Of a DNA stretch of 28,103 nt, positions 21,281-28,103 are shown piece by piece. Under the pieces are notes generated by a model. The model searched no databases. It was not told the DNA's origin and saw only the letters and a list, made by a program, of their open reading frames with translations. A program made the position numbers and the translations under genes. Position 1 is the stretch's first letter. Each line of letters begins with the position of its first letter. Location of the stretch: NCBI GenBank assembly GCA_003313425.1, contig NHZP01000137.1:1-28103 (forward strand), given 5' to 3'. This DNA comes from Pseudopyrenochaeta lycopersici. Lineage: Eukaryota > Ascomycota > Dothideomycetes > Pleosporales > Pseudopyrenochaetaceae.

Positions 21281-22122
21281 CACTCATCGCCCATCTTAAC
21301 AAAGGCCATTCTAGAAGATGGCTAATCCGGTTGTTGCAAGGGATTTGCAAAATAGACAAAGGAGGGCGTAAACTTCCTGAACTGAGGCAGCTGATGTGCA
21401 AACGGTGCGCCACACCGCAGAGCTGTTAATGCTTAGTCGACGATGAGAAATAAGTTGGCGTTTTCGCAGGCTACGCATGCACTCTTTCGCTCGTATGGTG
21501 TGAGCACATAGCCGCTTGCTTGCTAAACTATCTCTACAAGGACAGCAATGATCCCTCTCTTCGCGAATTTCTAAAGCTTTTTCGTGAGTTAAGCTCTGTC
21601 TTGCATAAGGTCGAGAGACAGTAGCCCTGCTGGAGCCCCACATCGTGAAATTTTATTGTTAGAACCTTCCAACGCCTGCGGAGGGTTAGTTGATTTCTAG
21701 CTGTGCTCAGGGAAGGCCATAAATACTAGTGGGCCATAGTATCCACCAAACTGCCCTTGGAGTGCAGCAATCTGCGGAGTTTCCTCGAGGATATCCAAAT
21801 GGATATCCAAACAAGGGAGTTTGATTTGGCTGGATATATATGGATATCCATTTTAGCTAACATGATGTCCAATTTGGCTATCCAAATTTAGAACTCTGAT
21901 GGACAGTGACTTTCATCTGCTTGAATTAAATTCGTTTTACTATTTTGCCTGGAACTCTGCATATTCGTTCCCTCACGCGTTCTCATGTGCAGTTACAGTA
22001 CATCTATATGCATGGTGTCGTGGCAAATCGGAAGCTGGAGCCTTCCGTATAGGAGACCAATTGTCTGTCGATACAGATCCATCCCAACCGTACCGTGCCA
22101 ACTTGGCCATGTTCTTCATAGG
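21281..22122. other. Intergenic, transposon-like debris
   Basis: A 110-residue minus-strand frame (21311-21643) has a slightly HTH-like, charged start but no family I can support. The AT-rich stretch from 21789 to about 21896 holds three GGATATCC palindromes and resembles the end of a DNA transposon. The rest shows no recognisable gene; the 3' end of the coiled-coil gene begins at 22123. Confidence 0.4.
21789..21849. repeat. GGATATCC palindrome cluster
   Basis: The 8-bp palindrome GGATATCC occurs at 21789-21796, 21801-21808 and 21842-21849. The first two are in the context GGATATCCAAA/TGGATATCC, and degenerate forms (TGGATATATA, GGCTATCC) lie between and after. The surrounding sequence is AT-rich and repetitive. 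It may be a terminal or subterminal part of a MITE, but the partner end was not found. Confidence 0.6.
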
Positions 22123-22795
22123 TCATGTAGCCGTAGTCCTCTTGTCAGCAGCGGCCGAAACTCTTTCTGTCTCCTGAAAAGTCCCAAATCCGGCCTTGCG
22201 TTTGTGCTGATCGAGTAATTGTGCTATGGCGTCCAAAAACTCCATCTTTTCGTTCTCCAGGACAATTATCCTTTCCCTGACTTGAGAGAGCTCTTGTTCT
22301 GCTTCAGAGAGCCTTCCGCTCATCTCAGACACGAAGTTTGCGGGGAGGATTCTGTAATTGGGGTCCTCCAGGCTATTCAGCGACCTGGCAGGTAGAGCAG
22401 GGAGCAGGAGGACTTACTGTACGCTTGGGAACTTTGCTTCCTACCCTCTGATGCTCGTCCTCCGAGTCATCCTCGATTGGAGACTTTGCACGTTTCATAC
22501 CCCTAGGGTGCTTAAACATGCGGCTGTACGACGGGGAGGCGGAGGCATTGCTCTTTGGTTTGGCCGGCTTTGCGATTGCCTATATCCAAAAAATGTGAGG
22601 CTGCAGCTAACTGGAGTAATGGTCGCCACGTACCCGCCATGCTGCCATGGTACCTTCTGAATCACTTTCCCGGACTGTAGATGTGTCCTGGTAGGGTCAG
22701 CGTGCTCTGTATTGTCCATGAACACGTACACTCGCGTTGTCAGTGTCGTCCACAACCGTCGGTACGCCGCTCTTTGGAGGTTGCGAAGCGTGCAT
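22123..22795 (-). CDS. Small Ser/Lys-rich protein with C-terminal coiled coil
   Basis: A four-exon minus-strand gene of unrecognised family. The ATG at 22795 follows a TATA box by about 60 bases. Exons 22795-22730, 22687-22634 and 22579-22418 join in phase 0 through introns with GTACGT donors (42 and 54 nt). They encode a disordered, Ser/Asp/Lys-rich region (VVDDTDNAS, TVRESDSEG, KRAKSPIEDDSEDEHQ), as in nuclear proteins. The last exon (to the stop at 22123) encodes LEDPNYRILPANFV and then a clear heptad-type coiled coil (LSEAEQELSQVRERIIVLE). The third intron (GTAAGT at 22417, end near 22373) leaves the frame one base off. Either one base is missing or my splice choice is wrong. Total is about 175 residues. 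Confidence 0.6.
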
Positions 22796-22856
22796 CCTTG
22801 AGTAGTTCAAAAAAGTTGCTGAGAGGAAATGAGGATGCTGAGAGGTACGGGACTCC

Positions 22857-22863
22857 TTTTATA
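22857..22863 (-). promoter_or_regulatory. TATA box of the coiled-coil gene
   Basis: TATAAAA on the minus strand, about 62 bases upstream of the ATG at 22795, a normal fungal spacing allowing a short leader. It supports the choice of start codon. Confidence 0.6.
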
Positions 22864-23576
22864 GCTTCTCTGCCACCCTGCCACCAAACCCAGTCCATGA
22901 TAGGCTTCGGCGGCTTGGACGCTACGTAGTCCTGGTTCTTAGCGCCTCAGCGTTCGGGCATGCCTTCTCATGTCATTGAGACTGGGTCAGGCTAATGATC
23001 ACGGTGTGACATGCCTGTCTCAGGCCGTGAATAGGCGCGGCAGAAGGCCTGGGCATGCCTTGCCAGGGTTGTGGGCACAGAGTCAGGGATGGTGGTGTCG
23101 GCCTTGCACATAGCAATTCTGGGTTCTCCCTACTTCTTTGGTTACTCATCAGTGGCGTCCCCACGGCATCAGTCGTCAGACATCGCCATGTCCGGTGGCG
23201 GAGCATCAAGCCACCCGTTGCCGCTGTTGAATGGACCGATACCTCGCGGGATGTCACTCACACTAGAGTGGTGAGAGCGACCTTGAATACCTATTGCCAT
23301 TCAAGCCAAAATAATATCTTTGAGAAACAGGCCTGTAGAGCGTCCACGTCTTCCAGATCTTCGTCAAACTCAAAGAGCAGATGCCCGCCAGGCGTATCGA
23401 ATACAACAAGGATACCACACACATGGCCATACCCACCATAGCTCGGTCTCACATATCGATCCACACCGCTAGGGCATCTTGATCATGGCAGTGCATCGAT
23501 GCCACTGCTTCATGCATGCGGTGTCCCAAAGGCCCATGAAGTGGGATGCTGGCGCACGGCGGCCTGTGCTGGCAGA
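22864..23576. other. Divergent intergenic region
   Basis: This lies between the coiled-coil gene (minus) and the membrane-protein gene (plus), so it should carry both promoters. Open frames here (about 22973-23257 minus and 23055-23441 plus) overlap each other and show no recognisable motif, so I do not call them genes. Confidence 0.4.
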
Positions 23577-23583
23577 TATATAG
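23577..23583 (+). promoter_or_regulatory. TATA-like box of the membrane-protein gene
   Basis: TATATAG on the plus strand, about 48 bases before the ATG at 23631, which itself has a good initiation context (CACCATGG). Confidence 0.5.
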
Positions 23584-23630
23584 AATGACAGATTTCTCTT
23601 CAAGGTGCCTTACTTACCTACTATCTCACC

Positions 23631-24577
23631 ATGGGATACCTGCTTCTTGTCGGCTTCCTCGCTTGTTCTCTGTGCGGACTGCTCTTGAGTATATTTCTCG
23701 GCTGGCTTGATGTTAGAGCGCCCAACTCGGACCATACTCCGCGAACAGAGAGCTACCTGGAGCGGCCGTTGGCCTTCATCTTTGGAGTTGTACAAATAGT
23801 GGCATTTGGTGCTGCTATTGTCTCTGCAGCGATGGCACTCCTGACGGAACAGAAGGTTCGTTGCTTGGATGCAGTGCATTTCAGTACGCTCCAGCTTTAC
23901 TCTGGAATCAATGTAAGATCCTTTTCCTCAAAACGTAAGCCTATTTGCCAACAGTACATACAGCTTGCCCGCATCATACGTCGCGTGAACTTTCAACCTC
24001 CCTCCTGGGCTACTCCCCTCATATACTGTATCTCCATGTCATTTGCTCTGTTTGACTTTGCAGCATGGATGAAGTAAGTAGCCATCTCAACTTGTTGCTG
24101 CAAGTTCGCTCATGTGGATCAGGAATGATGAAATGCTTCCAAACTACACGTTTCATCTGCATCTTGCCATTCCGCCATTACTTTCTGCGGTGGTATCGTG
24201 CTCGCGGTTACACCTGCATAAGAGCTCAGGAGGTCGCAATCCATCTCTCATACGTTTCCTGATCGGAGTCATCTCTTCAAGCACGCTCGTGGTACTATGT
24301 CAGCTGAGTGGAGCGCTTGTCCTATTGGTTATGGACAGGAGAGCGACAATCACACACCGCTACGGCATACTCCTTGTAAGTTGCAATCCTGCGATCTTGG
24401 TGTATCTAATATGGACAGGCTTGTACATCTGCTCAACACCTCGGTTCGTTTATCTGTTGTTTTGGGAGCATCAAGCGAGGCTTCCGGAGGATTCGGGAAT
24501 GGTTGTGTACGCCTCACCCGTACAGGGAGAATAGGGGCGAGGCATCTGGACGGAGCAGCCTGTCTGGCTTCATATAA
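23631..24577 (+). CDS. Multi-spanning membrane protein, four exons, family unknown
   Basis: Exons 23631-23912, 23955-24073, 24123-24375 and 24419-24577 join exactly in frame to give 270 residues. Introns of 42, 49 and 43 nt all have GTAAG donors and CAG ends; the last has a CTAAT branch. About six hydrophobic spans are visible: the N-terminus (LLLVGFLACSLCGLLLSIFL), LAFIFGVVQIVAFGAAIVSA, ATPLIYCISMSFALFDFA, HLAIPPLLSAVV, a long span around LIRFLIGVISSSTLVVL to LVLLV, and a short one after the last intron. The tail is basic (IKRGFRRIREW) and probably cytosolic. If intron 3 is retained, a different C-terminus ends at 24534. No family is recognised. It ends only 19 bases before the convergent neighbour's stop. 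Confidence 0.75.
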
Positions 24578-24596
24578 GGGTTGTCCGGGGCTATTC

Positions 24597-25253
24597 CTAC
24601 TCGTGCAAGCGATTGATAGCAGTTCGCAAAACCATTTCTCTCTGGACCATCAAGCAAGGGTTTGAAGTAGTAAAAGCGAGGTTCGGCCATGCGGACGAGC
24701 CATTGAATAATGGCTGACCAATGACGACTCGGTTGGATGAAGCACAGCATATGTAACGTCCGTCTCGAGACTGCAGGGACAGATAAGTTACATCGTCTTG
24801 CAATCTTCTCAACTCAATGTATTTCACCCATTCGTTGTTCATCATAGTCATATCCTTCACTATTTCAAGGTACTTTGCGTGTGAGTCGACCTTCAGCTTG
24901 ACAAATAGCGTAGGTCCTCGCAGCTTCCTCTGTGGAGCGTCGTAATCAACACCTCGGGCTCAGCCCCGCCCCTTTGGATTTTCTGTGTTCTCCTTTTGCA
25001 GACAGTCGGAGAATACCGCTCCTCTAATCGGCATTCTTGGTGCAGATCCCAGAGTATTCGCCAATGGGATGTCGGTACCACTCTGAGCTGGATGGGGGCG
25101 GTGCAGCGTCGTATGGGCATAATGCTCCATCAACGAAGTGGGTACGTCCCTCATGGCCTTACTCACGGTATACAGTTGCGGAAGCTCATGACGTCGCTCC
25201 TCAAGGAATTCTGCATAACTGGAGCTTGTAAACATTTGTCGTAGATCAGTCAT
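24597..25253 (-). pseudogene. Unknown protein ORF with one in-frame stop
   Basis: One minus-strand frame runs from ATG 25253 to a TAG at 24597, about 218 codons, interrupted only by a TGA at 24960-24962. Both halves look coding. The first contains DLRQMFTSSSYAEFLEERRH and LPQLYTVSKAMRDVPTSLM. The second contains GVDYDAP, KVDSHAKYLEIVKDM, EWVKYIELRRLQDDVTYLSL and PCLMVQREM. The TGA could come from CGA by one transition. No convincing intron removes it. A further frame just upstream (ATG 25387, to 25250) overlaps the start by ATGA and could be an N-terminal part displaced by one base. No family is recognised. The 3' end nearly abuts the convergent membrane-protein gene. Confidence 0.5.
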
Positions 25254-26360
25254 CTTCTGACTCGAAGCTTGCTCATCATAGGTTTAACACTACCCTGCTC
25301 ACTGAATTCAACTAGTAGTGACTTGGAGGTAATGAAACGTGACCGACGGTCTGCATGGGTCTGCATGAGTTTGCCTGGGTCAGCCATATTGTCTCTGTGA
25401 TAGCGCCCGCCGCCGGCATCCCCGAGGCACTTATTGAGCGGCACAGCCGATCAACCTAGTGCAAAGAATCCGCTTTACTGCAAAGTTTGTTGAAGCATGC
25501 CTGGAAACCATGGATCTTCGCTCCTTATCTGCTTTTGTATATATCTCCGTTCAGAGCCGCCATGCGGATTAAGGTGGCAGGCACCATCCAGAGACGCCGT
25601 ACTCAGCTAGGCACTGGCCGACGCAGCGCAGAGTCTGACTGTCTCAAGAGCCCTCCACGTGCCCACACCATAAAACAGTCGGTGTTTTGGTGTTCCTCTA
25701 CATGGGATTTGCGTAGCCTGCTGTGCCGCTGCGTCTTCTGTACAAGACTCGTTAGCTGCAGCACATCCCCAACTTAGGCATCCGCATCGTTGCTGTACGA
25801 GGCAGACTCGAGGCCCCTGTGAGACTACTAACCAACTGGAAGTTGGCAAATTTGCGGCAAAGGATGTGCCCACAACAGAGGTTTCGCAACCTAGCGAGAT
25901 ACCCTTGGCCCCTCTAACTGACGAGCACACTACCACCTCCACTATGCAGGATTACTGTCAGAAACATGGCTATAGAGTATGACTGGCGTGCCATGGATGG
26001 TTGGTCACGTCACTTCCATTATGTGGGAGGGTAGCATGCATTGGTCAACTGGCAGAGACGCCGTTTCAGCGTCCTGAACGGGATATCGGGCGGCATTGCC
26101 TTGCAACAAGCTCTACTAGAAACCCGCCGGGAGGCGCAGCAGACTACCTTGCATCGATGGTACGATGGATTCTATACTTTCATGCTGCCTGCTGCTCAAA
26201 GGTGGCTATGGCTGTGGGCGGTCTCCGTCATGGCGCGGATGGAGACATCCGAAGCTTCAACTCAGTCTTTATAAACACTCCTGCTCTTCTCGTTGGCAAA
26301 TCCGTATCCTCCCCATCTCTTCCTATATTGTCGCCCTTTGTGGGAACAACTTCTATCCAC
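25254..26360. other. Intergenic with open but unassigned frames
   Basis: Several frames are open for 75-110 codons on both strands. Examples are a plus-strand stretch at about 25670-25982 lacking an ATG, and 26041-26274 (GGIALQQALLETRREAQQTT, then a Trp-rich hydrophobic end). They overlap one another and have no recognised motif. The last part should contain the promoter of the RING-finger gene, and the frame remains open upstream of the chosen ATG at 26361. Confidence 0.35.
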
Positions 26361-27382
26361 ATGGCAAGAGTCCTGTATATCCCCTCCTCATCGGACTCGA
26401 ACTCAGACTCTGACCCTGAGTTGAGGGTCCCTCCCATCACAGAGTTGGCGCCTCGGACGTTCAAAAGAAGGCGGCTAGGCATGAACTTGTCAGATGTAAA
26501 GCCCGATAGGGTGTTAGATGTCACGTGTCGATCTCCAAGTTGCGAGGTCCTAGATGGTAGCACAAACTCTCGGGTGTAACCACTTGGCAGGAGGGCACAC
26601 AAAAGCAGAAAACGGAGAGAACACAGAATCAATCAATCACGTTCATCATCAAAATTCATCAAAGATCAAGCCAAATAGTCCTTGAATCTGACAGAACTAT
26701 TCTCCAATATAAGCCTATTGTAACTTACTGTGATTGCAGAAGCCAGTTCCGTGCACCCATCTCCCTTGTCCTGCTCTGGATGTGACGAGATGCTCGAAGC
26801 GGATGGCAGATTATACTTTCTTCCTTTCTGCAGTTGTGTGGGTGTCCTCTGGCGAATTCAGCTGATATGGAAAAGCTCATGGGCTGACCTCTCAAGCTAT
26901 ATTGCGGTCGATGTGTCGTTCAGTCAGTGCCTAGATGGACTCCTCCATCTCAAGAGTGCACTTGGCCGTGCTGCCTTCGATCTTGTGTACGCTTCAGTGA
27001 ACGATAGGACGAAACCCCCTAGGTCCTCGGTGAATCTGTTCAAGTGCAAGAGAGAAGACCACTCTCAATTCCCTGGCGCTGTAGAGTGCTACGGAACAGT
27101 GTGCACCATCTGCACCCTGGGAGACATGTCGGCCCATCGAGGTGTGTACCTGCCTTGTGGTAAGCCGACAGCAATATCCGCACGGTAGCTATGCTTACAC
27201 TATTAGGTCATCCATTTTGCACGGCCCACATCACAGAATGGTTTGAGAAGACGAGGAAGAGAGTATGTCCGACGTGCAGATCAGATGTTCCCGAGGAGAC
27301 CGCACACTTCAAGCGGGATGGCACATATGCGCTCGGTTGGCCACGCCAGCTTTTAGTGATAGACTTTGTTTGCACACGCTAG
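26361..27382 (+). CDS. RING-finger protein with solo LTR in intron 1
   Basis: Likely a RING-type E3 ubiquitin ligase or related zinc-binding protein. Exons 26361-26478, 26740-27159 and 27207-27382 sum to 714 nt and join in frame (237 residues). The N-terminus is Ser/Asp-rich with a basic KRRRL. Exon 2 has an extra Cys group (CSGCDEML, FCSC). The RING lies at the exon 2/3 junction: CTIC, then CGHPFC with AHI, then CPTC. His occupies the sixth ligand position where Cys is usual, and there is a typical Trp before the last pair. Intron 1 would use a rare GC donor (GCATGA) and an ATTGCAG end. It contains a 206-bp solo LTR plus 5-bp duplication; without them it is 50 nt. Intron 2 is 47 nt with a GTAAG donor. 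The open frame continues 5' of the chosen ATG, so the start is uncertain. No specific ligase family is recognised. Confidence 0.7.
26488..26693. mobile_element. Solo LTR, copy B, 206 bp
   Basis: Same family and orientation as the copy at 21063-21264, differing by roughly ten substitutions and a few small indels, with the same TGTCAGAT...ATCTGACA ends. It is flanked by the identical 5-bp direct repeat GAACT (26483-26487 and 26694-26698). It lies within the first intron of the RING-finger gene, starting nine bases after the presumed donor. Confidence 0.92.
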
Positions 27383-28103
27383 GAGAAGACTGTTATAGAA
27401 GAACGAAGGGCATAAGTCAGGAACTTTTTCTCCCATCTGACCGTCGCAAGTCGTAGAGCCATCTGGGCCAGATTCCGTGCTTGTTTTTCAATCCTGCTCT
27501 CTGAAGTCAGGCGAGTGGCACAGTGAACACTCATGCGACAAGATGTGATTAAGAAATCAACGCTCTTGCGGTGGTGAGTCTGCTAGGCGGAGCTCTTATC
27601 CCCGGAGTCAATGCCGAAAAGCGGCGTGTGGACATTGGTAGGATGCTGTTGCCAGTGGGCATCCCCCTTCTGTGGTGATTCTCCCTATTTCATCCACATT
27701 ATCATCTAATGTAAGCAGGGTGGCGCTAGTATTGCGTCTCAAGAGCGGGTGCGCTGATGTGTGTATGTACGATGTAGGCTTGCAAGTAGTCGGGTTTATC
27801 ACGTGGGTGCGGAGCAGTCACGTGCAGTGTCGCAGACCACTGCACCGTGTTTGCTCCAAGCGGTTGTTCAACAAGAAGTTCAAGGAAATTTACTATATGT
27901 ACTCAGGTCGAGCAGGGGAACAGCTACATATCAGGACTACCTCAGTGATGACAGTCAGCAGGGGACCATCTTATGGACGGTTAAATAAGGCTTCATGCCG
28001 CGTATTGCAGAGACGCAGAGCGGGTCGGTGGATATGGAGCGGCAAGACCACGCGTAGGAGTGGTCTGTTGCCTTTTGACAACCTATTCCACTACAGGAGC
28101 CGC
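27383..28103. other. Downstream of the RING gene, nothing recognised
   Basis: Only short frames without motifs are present on either strand (for example 27608-27802 minus and 27761-27988 plus). No repeat, RNA gene or clear terminator was identified; the window ends inside this region. Confidence 0.4.

Noticed and set aside
25607..25942. 111-codon minus-strand frame
   Set aside because: The opposite strand is open too, and neither has a recognisable domain or start context.
26001..26579. 192-codon plus-strand frame continuing into the LTR
   Set aside because: Its end lies within the LTR. Only the part from the ATG at 26361 to the presumed splice donor is used in the RING gene model.
26228..26632. 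134-codon minus-strand frame
   Set aside because: It runs from the RING gene's first exon through the solo LTR, so it is a chance frame across an insertion junction.
21063..26693. One complete LTR retrotransposon spanning both LTR copies
   Set aside because: The flanking duplications differ between copies and the interior holds unrelated host-like genes with no gag or pol.
1..28103. CRISPR arrays, tRNA and rRNA genes
   Set aside because: No spaced direct repeats, cloverleaf-type T-loop/acceptor combinations or rRNA core motifs were found by eye; a tRNAscan-type search would be needed to exclude tRNAs fully.

Overview
The window looks like nuclear DNA of a filamentous ascomycete (Pezizomycotina). 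The evidence is short spliceosomal introns of about 40-70 nt with GTAAGT/GTATGT donors and CTAAC/CTGAC branch sites, an iterative highly reducing type I polyketide synthase, a secreted DUF7492-type protein, and fungal-type LINE, hAT and LTR elements. I cannot name the genus. No tRNA, rRNA or CRISPR array was seen.

Left part (1-8177): a secreted DUF7492-like gene on the minus strand (398-1418) is broken by two one-base frame breaks. It is followed by a 5'-truncated LINE (1909-2994, minus) whose simple (GT)n tail forms the AC microsatellite, and by an inverted duplication (2903-3148). From 3149 to 8177 no family is recognised, although 5423-6602 holds coding-like exons and intron signals of what may be a decayed multi-exon gene.

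Centre (8178-19829): the remains of a small biosynthetic locus. A SAM-dependent O-methyltransferase gene (8178-9776) lies upstream of, and on the same strand as, a full-length KS-AT-DH-cMT-psiKR-ER-KR-ACP polyketide synthase (10729-19829). The synthase is clearly dead. It has frame breaks near 14109, 16633, 17964 and 18840, stop codons at 14251, 14896 and 19716, no visible start codon, and a 1,210-bp hAT element in its ER domain flanked by an exact 8-bp target duplication. The methyltransferase has one frame break and lacks the usual catalytic His. The locus would once have made a methylated reduced polyketide; the product cannot be deduced.

Right part (19830-28103): a lysine-rich ORF abuts a hAT transposase C-terminal remnant. 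A solo LTR (21063-21264, 5-bp TSD) is nested in that remnant's terminal sequence. Three unrecognised but coding-like genes follow: a coiled-coil protein (minus, 22123-22795), a six-helix membrane protein (plus, 23631-24577, four exons that join cleanly in frame) and a tail-to-tail neighbour (minus, 24597-25253) with one in-frame stop. A three-exon RING-finger gene (26361-27382) carries a second copy of the solo LTR inside its first intron.

The main story is a polyketide locus decaying under transposon attack, with several insertion events reconstructable to the base. Frame breaks also occur in genes away from the PKS and often lie at short homopolymers, so some could be sequence errors. The hAT insertion and the nonsense codons cannot be explained that way.
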